A stretch of DNA of 64,000 nt from Thiobacillus sp. (GCA_021166845.1 JAJPEP010000108.1:1-64000), one strand, 5' to 3'; positions 8,680-18,457 are shown, counted from the first letter of the stretch. Numbers and translations: made by a program. The notes: generated from the sequence alone by a model not told the origin.

Positions 8680-8741
8680 CGCTGCCGGCGGTCGTAGCAG
8701 CGCGTGCCATGACACAGGCCCGGCGCTGAGGCCTTTTCACC

Positions 8742-9260
8742 ATGCCCGCCCTGCTGCGCGCCCTCCAGGCTGATATCACAACGCTTCAGGTTGACGCAAT
8801 CGTCAATGCGGCCAACCCGTCGCTGCTCGGCGGCGGCGGAGTCGACGGCGCCATCCATCGCGCTGCCGGGCCGCGCCTGCTGGACGAATGTCGTCTTCTC
8901 GGCGGCTGCCGGACAGGCGACGCCAAGCTCACCCGCGGATACGAACTGCCCGCCAGATTCATCATCCACACCGTCGGCCCGGTCTGGCACGGCGGCACCC
9001 GAGGGGAACCCGAACTGCTGGCGTCATGCTACCGGCGCTGCATCGGGGTGGCCGCGCAGAACGGCATCCGCACCCTCGCGTTTCCCGGCATCAGCACCGG
9101 GATCTACGGCTACCCCGTCGAGCTTGCCGCCCAAGTGGCCATCGCGGCGGTCCGCACGGCCGTGACGGGGTTCCCGGTCATCCGGGAAGTGATTTTCTGC
9201 TGCCATTCCGCGGCCGATCTCGCCGTCTATCAGGCGCTGCTCGCCGACGCAGCGAGCTGA
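8742..9260 (+). CDS. macrodomain protein, O-acetyl-ADP-ribose deacetylase-like
   Basis: Single macrodomain of 172 residues, family of YmdB/MacroD, which bind ADP-ribose and hydrolyse O-acetyl-ADP-ribose or mono-ADP-ribosyl marks. Ligand-binding motifs are intact: [58 protein letters not shown], and the phosphate loop [12 protein letters not shown]. It is cytoplasmic with no added domain. It is tightly followed by the hydrolase gene (6 bases), suggesting co-transcription. No toxin-like ADP-ribosyltransferase is adjacent, so a DarT/DarG-type pair is not supported. Confidence 0.93.
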   Translation: MPALLRALQADITTLQVDAIVNAANPSLLGGGGVDGAIHRAAGPRLLDECRLLGGCRTGDAKLTRGYELPARFIIHTVGPVWHGGTRGEPELLASCYRRCIGVAAQNGIRTLAFPGISTGIYGYPVELAAQVAIAAVRTAVTGFPVIREVIFCCHSAADLAVYQALLADAAS

Positions 9261-9266
9261 CCACGC

Positions 9267-9917
9267 ATGGATATGGTGCTGGTCCATGGCATGGGCAGGA
9301 CGCCGCTGTCCATGATGCGGCTGCGCCGGCGCTTGCGGCGAGCCGGCCACCATCCGGTCCTGTTTGGCTACTCCCCGACTTTCGAAAGCCTGCAGGGCGC
9401 AACCGCACGCCTGGTGAAACTGATCGAGCGGCGGGTGGACACCCGGCACTACGCGCTGGTGGGGCATTCGCTCGGGACGGTGATCATCCGGACTGCGCTC
9501 GATCATCTGCATAACCGGACGCCCGCCGCCTGTTTTTTCCTGGCGCCACCGATGCTCGCCTGCAGGGCCGCCCGGTATTTTTCCCGTTTTTGGCTATACA
9601 GATTATTGACGGGTGAAATGGGCCAGTTGCTGGCGGACGAGTCGTTCATGCTGCGCTTGCCGATGCCGCCGGGCCCCACCCGGATCTATGCCGGGGTCGG
9701 CGGGCCGCGCGCATCCTGGCTGCCTTTCGGAATGGAAGCCAACGACGGCATCCTCTCAGTGTCGGAAGCCACCGGCCGCCATCAAGCAATGGCCGTTGAG
9801 GTGCCGTCCCTTCACACCTTCATCATGAACTCGAAGCCGGTCTACGCTGACATGACCCGGATCATCGAAACGCTCGAAGCGTCAGCCCATGCGGGCGGAC
9901 CGCTTCACCAGGAGTAA
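9267..9917 (+). CDS. alpha/beta-fold hydrolase, lipase/esterase-like
   Basis: A 216-residue alpha/beta hydrolase. The oxyanion-side motif is VLVHGMGRTPLSM and the nucleophile elbow is GHSLG in YALVGHSLGTVIIRTAL. A probable catalytic Asp lies in MEANDGILSVSEA and the His in PSLHTFIMN. The layout is that of PGAP1/lipase-like cytoplasmic hydrolases, so an ester or thioester substrate is likely but unknown. It sits 6 bases after the macrodomain gene and 4 bases before the VOC gene, in what appears to be a compact plus-strand operon. No signal peptide is seen. Confidence 0.82.
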   Translation: MDMVLVHGMGRTPLSMMRLRRRLRRAGHHPVLFGYSPTFESLQGATARLVKLIERRVDTRHYALVGHSLGTVIIRTALDHLHNRTPAACFFLAPPMLACRAARYFSRFWLYRLLTGEMGQLLADESFMLRLPMPPGPTRIYAGVGGPRASWLPFGMEANDGILSVSEATGRHQAMAVEVPSLHTFIMNSKPVYADMTRIIETLEASAHAGGPLHQE

Positions 9918-9921
9918 GGCC

Positions 9922-10320
9922 ATGGAACCCCGCATCAGCCTCATCACCCTCGGTGTCGCCGATCTCGCGCGCGCTACCCGCTTCTACGGGGAATGCCTCG
10001 GCCTGCCGCAACTGCAGACCCCGCCGTCGATCGCCTTCTTCGAGCTCGGCAAGACCTGGCTGGCGCTGTGGCCGCGCGAAAGCCTGGCTGCGGACGCCGG
10101 TCTCGCGCCGGAAGGATCGGGGTTTCGCGGCTTCGCGCTGGCGCACAACGTGCGCTCGCCGGCCGAGGTGGATGCGCTGCTGGCGCATGCAGCCGCCTGC
10201 GGCGGCACCGTGACCAGGCCCGGTCAGCCCACCGACTGGGGCGGCTACTCCGGCTATTTCAGCGATCCCGACGGCTTCGTCTGGGAAGTCGCGCACAACC
10301 CGGACTTCCCCCATGTCTGA
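9922..10320 (+). CDS. VOC (glyoxalase/bleomycin-resistance) family protein
   Basis: A 132-residue vicinal-oxygen-chelate fold protein with the usual beta-alpha-beta-beta-beta halves. The first half is ISLITLGVADLARATRFYGECLGL and the last strand is YSGYFSDPDGFVWEVAHNPDF, with the Glu of WEV as a probable metal ligand. The start ATG 9922 has AGGAG nearby and overlaps no neighbour, and the in-frame upstream 11 codons lie inside the previous gene. Substrates in this family range from methylglyoxal adducts to antibiotics, so no specific reaction can be assigned. Confidence 0.85.
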   Translation: MEPRISLITLGVADLARATRFYGECLGLPQLQTPPSIAFFELGKTWLALWPRESLAADAGLAPEGSGFRGFALAHNVRSPAEVDALLAHAAACGGTVTRPGQPTDWGGYSGYFSDPDGFVWEVAHNPDFPHV

Positions 10321-10353
10321 GCCGCGGCCTGCCGGCCCTGCCAAGGTGCCCGC

Positions 10354-10992
10354 ATGAGCGCAAACTGGTACGACCGCCACCTGCTGCCGCACCTCGTGGA
10401 TTTCGCCTGCGGCATGCAGCCGGTCCGCCGCCAGCGCGAGATGATCGTGCCGCTGGCGCACGGCCGCGTGCTCGAGGTGGGCATCGGGACCGGGCTCAAC
10501 ATGCCGTTCTACGATCCCTCCCGGGTCCGCTACATCGTCGGTGTCGATCCGGCGCTGCAGATGCACCGGCTGGCGTCGAAGCGCATCGCCCGGGCGGGGC
10601 TCGACGTCGAGTTGGTCGGAATTTCGGCCGAGACGCTCCCGCTGGAGGACCAAAGCATCGACACCGTCGTCACCACCTACACGCTTTGCACGATACCCGA
10701 CCCGGTCGCGGCGCTGAGGGAAATGCACCGCGTGCTGGCCCCGGGCGGCAGGCTGCTGTTCTGCGAGCACGGCCGCGCGCCCGATGAAAGCGTGCGACGC
10801 TGGCAGGCCAGGCTGACGCCGCACTGGCAGAAGATCGCCGGCGGCTGCCATCTCGACCGCGACATCCCGGCGCTGCTGGAGGTGGCCGGATTCCGCTGCG
10901 ACGCACTACAGACGCGATACCTGCCCGGGCCGCGGCCGCTGACCTACAACTACTGGGGCGTGGCCGTCACGGCGCCCGCCAGGTCTGCCTGA
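10354..10992 (+). CDS. class I SAM-dependent methyltransferase
   Basis: A 212-residue Rossmann-fold methyltransferase of the UbiE/METTL7-like group. Motif I is VLEVGIGTGLNMPFYD, the acidic residue after strand 2 is in VGVDPALQM, and LPLEDQSIDTVVTTYTLCTIPD and HRVLAPGGRLLFCEHG follow. The N-terminus SANWYDRHLLPHLVDFACG matches the subgroup that methylates lipids or small molecules. It is the last recognisable enzyme of the accessory plus-strand run. Substrate unknown. Confidence 0.88.
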   Translation: MSANWYDRHLLPHLVDFACGMQPVRRQREMIVPLAHGRVLEVGIGTGLNMPFYDPSRVRYIVGVDPALQMHRLASKRIARAGLDVELVGISAETLPLEDQSIDTVVTTYTLCTIPDPVAALREMHRVLAPGGRLLFCEHGRAPDESVRRWQARLTPHWQKIAGGCHLDRDIPALLEVAGFRCDALQTRYLPGPRPLTYNYWGVAVTAPARSA

Positions 10993-11047
10993 CCGGGCGG
11001 CAGGCAGGCCGATATAGCGTAACCGCCCACACGAGAGACGACAGTCC

Positions 11048-11392
11048 ATGATCCAATTGCCCAACTCACTGAACGCCTGGGGAACACCCGAATTCAAGGA
11101 TGTCTTCCGCCATGAAATCGCGCAGCTGGATGCCGCCGAGCTCCCGCTGCAGCAGGGACTGACCCGCAGCAGCCACGTCACGGAGCGGCCTATCCAGGCG
11201 ATGCTCCTTGGCGCCAGCGAGGACGCCGGCCTGCTCCGGGTGAAGGCGGGGATTTTCTATACGGGGATCATCGCCGGCTGCAGCTGCGCGGACGACCCCA
11301 CGCCGATCGACGAACTGAGCGAATACTGCGTGGTGCGGTTCGACATCGACATGAAGACAGCCGCAACCACGGTGACGCTGCTGGCGGAGTAG
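11048..11392 (+). CDS. conserved-looking protein of unknown function
   Basis: I do not recognise a family. The 114-residue protein is soluble and acidic, begins MIQLPNSLNAWGTPEFKDVF, and has a CSCADD motif followed by a strand-rich C-terminus (YCVVRFDIDMKTAATTVTLL). The sequence GIIAGCSCADDPTPIDE, with two close cysteines and acidic residues, might bind metal, but this is speculation. The middle section (ERPIQAMLLGASEDAGLLRVKAGIFYTGI) alternates like beta strands. GAGAGACGACAG precedes the ATG. It is convergent with the kinase gene at 11412, with only 19 bases between. Confidence 0.7.
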   Translation: MIQLPNSLNAWGTPEFKDVFRHEIAQLDAAELPLQQGLTRSSHVTERPIQAMLLGASEDAGLLRVKAGIFYTGIIAGCSCADDPTPIDELSEYCVVRFDIDMKTAATTVTLLAE

Positions 11393-11411
11393 GCGGGCCG
11401 ATGCCCATGGA

Positions 11412-12065
11412 TCAAGGCAGAAGCAGGCAGAAAACCGCGCCCTGGTCGTTGTGCAAACGCAGTTCGCCCCGCCGCCCCCGATTGTCGTGGCTTTGCGCAA
11501 TCGCGCTGGAAAACTGCAAGCCGAGGCCGGTTCCCGTGGATTGGCAGGGCGCGTTCGCGGCCGCACAGGCCAGGATGTGCTCGGGATAGCCGGCCGAGTC
11601 GTCACGAACCGTCAGGGCGAGGCAGCCTTCGGTCATGCTCGCTTCGATGCGCAGCGCCGAACGCGCGTGGGCGAGGGAATTGTGGATGGCGTTGATCAGG
11701 GCCATTTCGACCAGATCGCGGTCGAAGAACCAGATTTCAGGTACGTCCGGCGCCAGCACGGCTTCGACCCGGATGCGGCCGCGCGCGAGCGCTGCCGCCC
11801 GGTCCCGGATTTCGTGCACCGCATCGTGCGGCGACCAGGCATCGATGACTGGCCGGATCGGCTGGTCGATCGCCTTGTAGATCAGCAGTGCCTGCTGCAG
11901 CCGGTCGACCACGTTCTGGCACAGCAGCCGCGCCGCGTCGACCGGGTCATCGTGCCCGGCCGTGCCCTGCCGGGGGATGCCGTCGATGGTCATCGACAGC
12001 AGGCCGAGATCATTCTTCAGCTCATGGATCAGCGCCGCATACAGGTCAGTGCCGTCGAACTTCAT
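11412..12065 (-). CDS. small cytoplasmic histidine kinase-like ATPase
   Basis: A 217-residue protein with a compact histidine-kinase core and no sensor or membrane domain. The H-box-like helix is near the N-terminus (LIHELKNDLGLLSM), the N box is ALINAIHNSLAHA, the G1 region is TVRDDSAGY, and the G2 box is STGTGLGLQFSSAIA. Its ATG overlaps the stop of the upstream receiver-TPR gene by 4 bases (ATGA), indicating translational coupling and a functional pair. It may phosphorylate, or more likely dephosphorylate or respond to, that receiver. Confidence 0.82.
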   Translation of the reverse strand: MKFDGTDLYAALIHELKNDLGLLSMTIDGIPRQGTAGHDDPVDAARLLCQNVVDRLQQALLIYKAIDQPIRPVIDAWSPHDAVHEIRDRAAALARGRIRVEAVLAPDVPEIWFFDRDLVEMALINAIHNSLAHARSALRIEASMTEGCLALTVRDDSAGYPEHILACAAANAPCQSTGTGLGLQFSSAIAQSHDNRGRRGELRLHNDQGAVFCLLLP

Positions 12066-13738
12066 GCAGGGGACCTCCTCTGGATGCCGAACCGGCTTTC
12101 CACGTCTTTCAACTGCAGGCGCAGGCCTGCCAGGCGCGCGTGGCCGGGCGCCTGGCGTTCCGCTTCATCCAGATGGCGCCGGGCGGCTTCGATCATCGTT
12201 TCGTCCATGCCGGCCTGGTCGATATACTTGAGAATCACCCATACGGCGTTCATCATGATGCGCGGGTTGCGGGGGGCTTCGGCGCACGCCGTCAGCAGCT
12301 TGTCGACCGCCGTGCGGAAGTCGCCGCGCTGCGCCAGCACCACGCCCTCGTTGTTGAGCTTGCGCACGTCGGCGGTTGCCACGGCAAGCACGGATGCGCC
12401 GGCTTCGGTGCGCCCGGCCTCATCGTAGATTTTCCGGGCACGGGCCAGCAATGCCTCGCTGTCGTGCGCGTTGCGCGCCACCTCGGCGACGATGCCGTCG
12501 GCCTCGTCGTGGCGGCCGCTGGCCATGCAGGTGCCGGCCATGTCCAGCATCAGGCTGGCATCGCCGCGCGTTCCGCGCTCACGCAGGTCAATGGCCTCCT
12601 CCACGGCTTTCGTGGCTTCCTTCAGGTTGCCGCTTTTGACGTGCACCATGCCCTGCGTGACCGCCATCACCAGTTGCCCTTCAGGGCTGGCCTGCAGGGT
12701 GCTTTTGTTCTTTTTCAGGGTGTCGGCGGCACCCTGCAGGTCGCCCTGTTCCATCTGCACCCGGCACAGATTGCCGAAATCGCCGGGCGTGACGAAAACG
12801 GAATGGCGCCCCTTTTCCAGGACATTGGAAAAAGCGGTCCGCGCGGTATCCAGATCGCCATTGGTGTGGGCGATTTCTCCCAGCTTCTGCTGCCGGCGAA
12901 CCGTCCTGGCGGAAATAGCGACCCCCTTTTCCAGCGCGACCTGGGCTGCGGGAGCATCCTTCCTGGCCAGGCAGACATCGGACAGCAAGTCGTAGGCAGC
13001 GACCATTTCCGGCGCCTGCTCCATCACGTCGCGCAGCACGTCCTCGGCGGCTTCATCCTTGTTTTGCAGGTGCAGCGCGCGGGAAAGGCCCAGGCGCGCC
13101 CACGGAATGGCGCGCATCGAGATCACCTGCTGATACAGCGCCTCCGCCTCCTCGAAGCGTCCCAGGGTAACGAGCAACTCGCCCTTGAAGCGCAGGGCAT
13201 CCACCAGGTATTTCGGCTTGCCCTGAATCAGCTTGTCGCAGCCGGCAATGGCGGCTTCCAGTTCCTGGGCTTGAAAGTGCCGGTAGACGTCGCGAAACGC
13301 CCGCTTGCGCAGCAGGATGCTTTCGAGCCGGCTGCGCAGGACTTCGGGGCTGAAAGGCTTGATCATGTAGTCGTCCGGCGCCAGTTCGGCCGTCGCGACC
13401 ACTTTCTCGTAATAGGATTCGGCCGTGACCATCATAAAGACCGTTTCGAGGGAAATCAGATGGCTGTGGCGCAATTCCTCCAGCAACTGCTGGCCGTCGC
13501 GGCCGTCGCCCAGATTGAAATCGCACAGGATGAAGTCATAGGACTTCTGCTTCACCTGATAGATGGCCTCGGCCGCATTGGCGGCCAGCTGAACCTTGAC
13601 GATCCCGAAGTTGGTGAGCGACAGCCGCAATGCATTGCGCATGCCGGGGTAGTCCTCCACCACCAGCGCGCGCAAGGCGCTGTAATCGATGAATGCCTCG
13701 CTGGCCGAAGCCGGGTTCACGCCTGAATCTACCGCCAT
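12062..13738 (-). CDS. response regulator with receiver plus TPR repeats
   Basis: A 558-residue protein. Residues about 20-145 form a receiver domain with the acidic pair (VVEDYPGMRNALR), phosphoacceptor Asp in FILCDFNLGDG, Thr/Ser in MMVTAES, and Lys in YMIKPFSPEVLRSRLE. The rest is a long run of tetratricopeptide repeats, for example LVTLGRFEEAEALYQQVISM and LAQRGDFRTAVDKLLTAC. There is no DNA-binding domain, so output is through protein contacts. Homologous receiver-TPR architectures occur in gamma- and betaproteobacteria next to small kinases, as here. The downstream kinase is translationally coupled to it. Confidence 0.88.
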   Translation of the reverse strand: MAVDSGVNPASASEAFIDYSALRALVVEDYPGMRNALRLSLTNFGIVKVQLAANAAEAIYQVKQKSYDFILCDFNLGDGRDGQQLLEELRHSHLISLETVFMMVTAESYYEKVVATAELAPDDYMIKPFSPEVLRSRLESILLRKRAFRDVYRHFQAQELEAAIAGCDKLIQGKPKYLVDALRFKGELLVTLGRFEEAEALYQQVISMRAIPWARLGLSRALHLQNKDEAAEDVLRDVMEQAPEMVAAYDLLSDVCLARKDAPAAQVALEKGVAISARTVRRQQKLGEIAHTNGDLDTARTAFSNVLEKGRHSVFVTPGDFGNLCRVQMEQGDLQGAADTLKKNKSTLQASPEGQLVMAVTQGMVHVKSGNLKEATKAVEEAIDLRERGTRGDASLMLDMAGTCMASGRHDEADGIVAEVARNAHDSEALLARARKIYDEAGRTEAGASVLAVATADVRKLNNEGVVLAQRGDFRTAVDKLLTACAEAPRNPRIMMNAVWVILKYIDQAGMDETMIEAARRHLDEAERQAPGHARLAGLRLQLKDVESRFGIQRRSPA

Positions 13739-13831
13739 GAAAAATTGCCCCTGATCACTGCACGTTTCCCTGAATGACTGGATTGTGGGAATAACGGCGC
13801 CCCGGCGCTTTACTGAACTTTGCGCGCGCCG

Positions 13832-14683
13832 TCAGGCGGGCTGGGAGCCTGCCGGCGGAATTTCCAGCTCTTCCGCGTAGGGTCGGCTCGGATACTGGAA
13901 GGCAACCGGTCCGTCCGGCCTGGCGTGAACAAACTGGTGGACGAAGGGGTCGCTCGAATCAGCCATTTCGGCGGCGTTGCCTTCGGCCACCACCACGCCG
14001 TCGTGGATGAAATAGACGTAGTCGGCGACCTTCAGCGATTCCGACACGTCGTAGGTCACCATGATCGAGGTCAGCCCGAGCGCGTCGTTGAGACGGCGGA
14101 TCAGGTTGGCGATGGTGTTGAGCGAGATCGGGTCGAGGCCGGCGAAGGGCTCGTCGTACATCATCAGCATGGGGTCGAGCGCGATCGCCCGGGCGAGCGC
14201 CACCCGGCGCTCCATGCCTCCCGACAGTTCGCTGGTGCGCAGGGCGTGGGCGCCGCGCAGGCCGACGGCGTGAAGCTTCATCAGCACCAGGTCGTGGATG
14301 ACGTCTTCCGGCAGGCCGGTATGCTCGCGCATCGGGTAGGCGATGTTGTCGAACACCGACAGGTCGGTGAACAGCCCGCTGACCTGGAACATCATCCCCA
14401 TCTTGCGGCGCATCGCGTAAAGATCATTGCTGCCAAGCTTGTGGACCACCTGGCCGTCGAATTTCACCTGGCCGCGCGACGGCCTGAGCTGGCCGCCGAT
14501 ATGCCGCAGCAGCGTGGTCTTGCCGCAGCCGCTGACGCCGAGGATGCCGACCACCTTGCCGCGCGGGATGGCGAGGTTGATGCCCCTGAGCACCTGATTA
14601 TTTCCGAACGCGAAATGCAGGTCGCTGATCTCGACCAGATTTCCAGCGGGCTGCTCCAGGGATTGTTGTTGCGATGCCGGCAT
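13832..14683 (-). CDS. MlaF/Ttg2A-like ABC transporter ATPase, orphan in TCA operon
   Basis: A 283-residue ABC ATPase of the MlaF/Mkl type, which in complete systems energises phospholipid or MCE-protein transport. The Walker A is GVSGCGKTTLLRHIGG, Q-loop MGMMFQVSGLF, signature LSGGMERRVALARAI, Walker B LMMYDEPFAGLD. The H-loop reads IMVTYDVSESL, with Tyr where the switch histidine normally sits. The start ATG 14683 was chosen because the fold begins there; the long ORF upstream is an odhB shadow. It lies 2 bases after odhB, where betaproteobacterial operons usually carry lpd, and no permease (mlaE) or MCE gene is near. Its partner must be elsewhere, or it has another job. Confidence 0.85.
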   Translation of the reverse strand: MPASQQQSLEQPAGNLVEISDLHFAFGNNQVLRGINLAIPRGKVVGILGVSGCGKTTLLRHIGGQLRPSRGQVKFDGQVVHKLGSNDLYAMRRKMGMMFQVSGLFTDLSVFDNIAYPMREHTGLPEDVIHDLVLMKLHAVGLRGAHALRTSELSGGMERRVALARAIALDPMLMMYDEPFAGLDPISLNTIANLIRRLNDALGLTSIMVTYDVSESLKVADYVYFIHDGVVVAEGNAAEMADSSDPFVHQFVHARPDGPVAFQYPSRPYAEELEIPPAGSQPA

Positions 14684-14685
14684 GC

Positions 14686-15771
14686 TCAGGTTTCCTGCAG
14701 CAGGGATTCGGGCGCTTCCAGAATCGCCTTCAGCGCGACCAGAAACTGCACCGCGTCGCGGCCGTCGATCAGCCGGTGATCGTAGGTCAGCGCCAGGTAC
14801 ATCATGGGGCGGATCACCACCTGGCCATGTTCGGCGACCGGGCGTTCCTGGATGGCGTGCATGCCGAGGATGGCCGACTGCGGCGGGTTGAGGATGGGCG
14901 TGGACAGGAGCGAGCCGAATACGCCGCCGTTGGTGATGGAGAAGGTACCGCCGGAGAGGTCCTCGAGGGTGAGCTTGGCATCGCGCGCGCGGCGGGCGAA
15001 GTCGGCGATGGCTGCTTCGATTTCGGCCGGCGACAGCGTCTGCGCGCGGCGCAGGATCGGCACCACCAGCCCGCGCGGGCGGGAGATGGCGATGCCGATG
15101 TCGATGTCGCCGTGCCACACGATGTCGTTGCCGTCGATGGCCGCGTTGATGATCGGAAACTGCTGCATCGCGGCGCACGCCGCGCGCACGAAGAAGGACA
15201 TGTAGCCCAGCTTGACGCCATGCCTGACCTCGAACTCGGCCTTGAAGCGCTGGCGCAGTTCGTTCACCGGCTGCATGTTCACCTCGTTGAAAGTGGTGAG
15301 CATGGCGGCGGTGTGCTGCGCGGCGACCAGGCGCTCGGCGACGCGGCTGCGCAGCCGCGACATCGGCACGCGGCGGGTTTCGCCTTGCGGGACGACCGGC
15401 GCGGCCGGCGCGGCGGGCAGCGGTGCGCTGGGCTTTTGCTCCGGTGCCGGCTCGCTCACGGCAGCCGGCATGACGGGCGCTGCCGGCGCCGGCTGCGCGG
15501 GCTTTTCGGCAGGCGCGGCCGCGGCGGCACCCTCCCCGGTCTCGATCACCGCCACCACTTCTTCGGCCTTGACCACGGCGCCCTCGGCCTGACGAACTTC
15601 GACCAGGGTTCCCGAAGCGGGCGACGGAATTTCCAGGATCACTTTGTCGGTTTCCAGGTCGACCAGGGTTTCGTCGCGCGCGACCGCCTCGCCGACCTGC
15701 TTGCGCCACGGCAGCAGGGTGCCGCTGGCCACCGAATCGGACAGCGCCGGCACGCGCACTTCAATTTTCAT
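14686..15771 (-). CDS. odhB: 2-oxoglutarate dehydrogenase E2 (dihydrolipoyl succinyltransferase) lacking E1/E3-binding domain
   Basis: E2 core of the 2-oxoglutarate dehydrogenase complex, transferring succinyl groups from lipoate to CoA. Residues 1-76 are a lipoyl domain with the lipoylated lysine in [10 protein letters not shown] (K43). Residues about 78-132 are an Ala/Pro linker, and the catalytic domain starts near [16 protein letters not shown] and ends with [17 protein letters not shown], containing the catalytic His and Asp. The peripheral subunit-binding domain expected between lipoyl and catalytic domains is absent, explaining the 361-residue length against about 400-420. The 5' end overlaps sucA by 11 bases. 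No lpd gene follows. Confidence 0.93.
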   Translation of the reverse strand: MKIEVRVPALSDSVASGTLLPWRKQVGEAVARDETLVDLETDKVILEIPSPASGTLVEVRQAEGAVVKAEEVVAVIETGEGAAAAAPAEKPAQPAPAAPVMPAAVSEPAPEQKPSAPLPAAPAAPVVPQGETRRVPMSRLRSRVAERLVAAQHTAAMLTTFNEVNMQPVNELRQRFKAEFEVRHGVKLGYMSFFVRAACAAMQQFPIINAAIDGNDIVWHGDIDIGIAISRPRGLVVPILRRAQTLSPAEIEAAIADFARRARDAKLTLEDLSGGTFSITNGGVFGSLLSTPILNPPQSAILGMHAIQERPVAEHGQVVIRPMMYLALTYDHRLIDGRDAVQFLVALKAILEAPESLLQET

Positions 15772-18457
15772 AAGGAGTCTCCAGCGCGTCGTTCAGCAGC
15801 GCTTCCAGTTCCGCACGGTGGCGCGACAGGTAGCCCGACGCCGGCGCGGCGGCGGCCGGGCGGCCGGCGTAATGGAAACGCTTGCCATCCCGTGCGCAAT
15901 GGTTGAGGTGGTGCAAGGTCTGGAACCAGGCGCCCTGGTTCATCGGTTCCTCCTGCGCCCAGACGAAAGTGGCGGCCTGCGGATAGGCATCCAGCGCCGC
16001 GCAGAATGCCTCTTCGGGAAAGGGATAGAGCTGCTCGATCCGGATCAACGCAACGTCGCCCAGCCCGCGCGCCGCACGCGCCGCCTCGAGGTCGAACCAC
16101 ACCCGCCCGCTGCACGCCACCACGCGTTTCGCCTGGCGCGGTGCGCGCGGATCGTCGATCACCGGCAGAAATGCGCCACTTGCAAGATCCGCCAGCGACG
16201 AGGTGGAAGCGGGGTGGCGCAGCAGGCTTTTCGGGCTCAGGATCACCAGCGGCTTCCTCAGCGGGCGCACGATCTGCCGGCGCAACAGGTGGAACATCTG
16301 CGCCGGCAGCGTCGGCACGCAGACCTGGATGTTGTCCTGCGCGCACAGCTGCAGGAAGCGTTCGAGCCGGGCCGAGGAATGCTCCGGCCCCTGTCCTTCG
16401 AAGCCGTGCGGCAGCATCAGCGTGAGCCCGCACAACCGCCCCCACTTGGCCTCGCCGCTGGCGATGAACTGGTCGATCACCACCTGCGCGCCGTTGGCGA
16501 AGTCGCCGAACTGCGCTTCCCACACCACCAGGGTGTCGGGGTCGGCGGTGGCATAGCCGTACTCGAACGCCAGCACCGCCTCTTCCGACAGCAGCGAATC
16601 GATGATGGTGAAATTGCCCTGCTGGTGGTGGACGTGCTCGAGCGGGATGTAGACACCGCTCTGGCGGCGTTCGCGCTTCTGGTCGTGCCACACTGCGTGG
16701 CGGTGGAAGAAGGTGCCGCGCGCCGAGTCCTGCCCCGACAGCCGCACGCTGTAGCCAGCGTCGAGCAGGCTGGCGTAGGCAAGCGTCTCGGCGTAGCCCC
16801 AGTCGAGCGGCAGTTCGCCGGCCCGCATCCGGCGGCGGTCGTCCAGCACTTTCTGTACCCGCGAATGCAGTTCGATCTCGTGCTGCAGCGTGGTGATGCG
16901 CTCGCCCAGGAAATCCAGCCGCGCGGCCGGCACCGCGGTCGGCACGTCGGCGGTCCGGGCACCCTTGAAGCGGCCCCAGTCCATGCTGAAGGTTTCCTTG
17001 AAGTCGGACAGCGCCGGCGGGCTCAGCGACTCGCCGTGCTCCAGCCGCTCGCGGCAGCCATCGACCATGTCGTCGGTCTGCGCCTGGGTCAGCACCCCCT
17101 CGTCGACCAGCCGCTGCGCATACAGGGTGCGGGTGCTGGGGTGCGCCTGGATCCGGCGATACATCAAGGGCTGGGTGGCGAGCGGCTCGTCCTGCTCGTT
17201 GTGGCCGTGGCGGCGGTAGCACACCAGGTCGATGAAACAGTTCTTGTGAAAAGTGTAGCGGAAGTCGACCGCCGTCTGTACCGCGAATGCCACCGCCTCG
17301 GGGTCGTCGCCGTTGACGTGCAGCACCGGCGCCTCGACCATCTTCGCCACGTCGGTGCAGTACAGCGTCGAGCGCACGTCGCGCGGGTCGGAGGTGGTGA
17401 AGCCGATCTGGTTGTTGATGACGACGTGGATCGCGCCGTGGTTGCGGAAGCCGCGCGTCTGCGACATGTTGAGACTTTCCATCACCACGCCCTGCCCCGA
17501 CAGCGCAGCGTCGCCGTGCAGGATCACCGGCACCACCTCATAGCCGAGCACGTCGCCGCGCCGGTCCTGGCGCGCGCGCACCGAGCCGCGCACCACCGGA
17601 TGCACGATTTCGAGATGCGAGGGATTGAACGCCAGCGCCACGTGCACCGGGCCGTAGGGCGTGGCGAAATCGGTGGAAAATCCCTGGTGGTATTTGACGT
17701 CGCCCGACAGCGGCGTGTCGGGGCCGCCGTTCACAGGCTCCTCGTACAGGCTTTCCAGCGAGCGCCCCATGATGTTCGCCAGCACGTTGATGCGCCCGCG
17801 ATGCGCCATGCCGATCACGATTTCCCTGACGCCATGGCGGGCGCAGCGCGCGATCACCTGGTCGAGCAGCGGGATCAGGCTCTCGGCGCCCTCGAGCGAG
17901 AAACGCTTCTGCCCGACATGGCGCGTGTGGAGGAATTTCTCCAGCGTCTCGGCGTCGGTCAGTCGCTTGAGCAGCTTCTTTTTCAGGTCGGCGGACACCC
18001 CGAAGCGTCCCTGCGCCGATTCGATCCGCTCCTGCAGCCAGCGCTTGCGCGCGACGTCGGTGATGTGCATGTATTCGACACCGACGTGCCCGCAGTACGA
18101 GGCGCGCAGGCGCTGCAGGATGTCGGCCAGGGAGGTGCGCGCCACGCCGAACAGGGAGCCGGTCTCGAATTCGCGCGTCAGGTCCGCCTCGGTCAGCCCA
18201 TAGTGCTCGGGATCGAGTTCGGGAGTGGGCGGCGGCTCGAAGCGCCGCAGGGGGTCGAGCTCGGCGCGGCGCACCCCCAGATAGCGGTAAGCGTTGATCA
18301 GCCGCAGGACCGCGACCTGCGCGGCATCCGATTGGGGCGCCGTGCCCGGCAGGGGCTGCGACAGCCAGGGTGCTAGCGCATCGTCGCCGAACTGTTCCAG
18401 ATACGCCGCATTGCTCGCATACAGCGGCGAAGTCAGCTGCCAGTCAGGTGCGCTCAT
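15761..18457 (-). CDS. sucA: 2-oxoglutarate dehydrogenase E1 component
   Basis: Thiamine-diphosphate enzyme that decarboxylates 2-oxoglutarate and succinylates E2 lipoate. The 898 residues are slightly short of the usual 930-950. Core motifs are intact: [79 protein letters not shown]. The N-terminal arm that contacts E2 is shortened and divergent ([19 protein letters not shown]), lacking the common W-R-x-Y/F-F motif. It starts 15 bases after gltA and overlaps odhB, so the genes are clearly co-transcribed. In obligate autotrophs this complex is often absent or inactive; the sequence here keeps the catalytic residues. Confidence 0.95.
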   Translation of the reverse strand: MSAPDWQLTSPLYASNAAYLEQFGDDALAPWLSQPLPGTAPQSDAAQVAVLRLINAYRYLGVRRAELDPLRRFEPPPTPELDPEHYGLTEADLTREFETGSLFGVARTSLADILQRLRASYCGHVGVEYMHITDVARKRWLQERIESAQGRFGVSADLKKKLLKRLTDAETLEKFLHTRHVGQKRFSLEGAESLIPLLDQVIARCARHGVREIVIGMAHRGRINVLANIMGRSLESLYEEPVNGGPDTPLSGDVKYHQGFSTDFATPYGPVHVALAFNPSHLEIVHPVVRGSVRARQDRRGDVLGYEVVPVILHGDAALSGQGVVMESLNMSQTRGFRNHGAIHVVINNQIGFTTSDPRDVRSTLYCTDVAKMVEAPVLHVNGDDPEAVAFAVQTAVDFRYTFHKNCFIDLVCYRRHGHNEQDEPLATQPLMYRRIQAHPSTRTLYAQRLVDEGVLTQAQTDDMVDGCRERLEHGESLSPPALSDFKETFSMDWGRFKGARTADVPTAVPAARLDFLGERITTLQHEIELHSRVQKVLDDRRRMRAGELPLDWGYAETLAYASLLDAGYSVRLSGQDSARGTFFHRHAVWHDQKRERRQSGVYIPLEHVHHQQGNFTIIDSLLSEEAVLAFEYGYATADPDTLVVWEAQFGDFANGAQVVIDQFIASGEAKWGRLCGLTLMLPHGFEGQGPEHSSARLERFLQLCAQDNIQVCVPTLPAQMFHLLRRQIVRPLRKPLVILSPKSLLRHPASTSSLADLASGAFLPVIDDPRAPRQAKRVVACSGRVWFDLEAARAARGLGDVALIRIEQLYPFPEEAFCAALDAYPQAATFVWAQEEPMNQGAWFQTLHHLNHCARDGKRFHYAGRPAAAAPASGYLSRHRAELEALLNDALETPYEN

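Noticed and set aside
8742-9917. Macrodomain gene as the antitoxin (DarG-like) of a toxin-antitoxin pair
   Set aside because: The adjacent genes are an alpha/beta hydrolase and a small charged protein, with no ADP-ribosyltransferase toxin in reach.
13832-15709. 625-residue minus-strand ORF spanning the ABC ATPase and odhB
   Set aside because: Only its C-terminal 283 residues match a family. The rest is an out-of-frame reading of odhB with Arg/Gly-rich shadow composition.
15644-18376. 910-residue plus-strand ORF opposite sucA
   Set aside because: It mirrors the well-conserved sucA gene and has no domain-like sequence.
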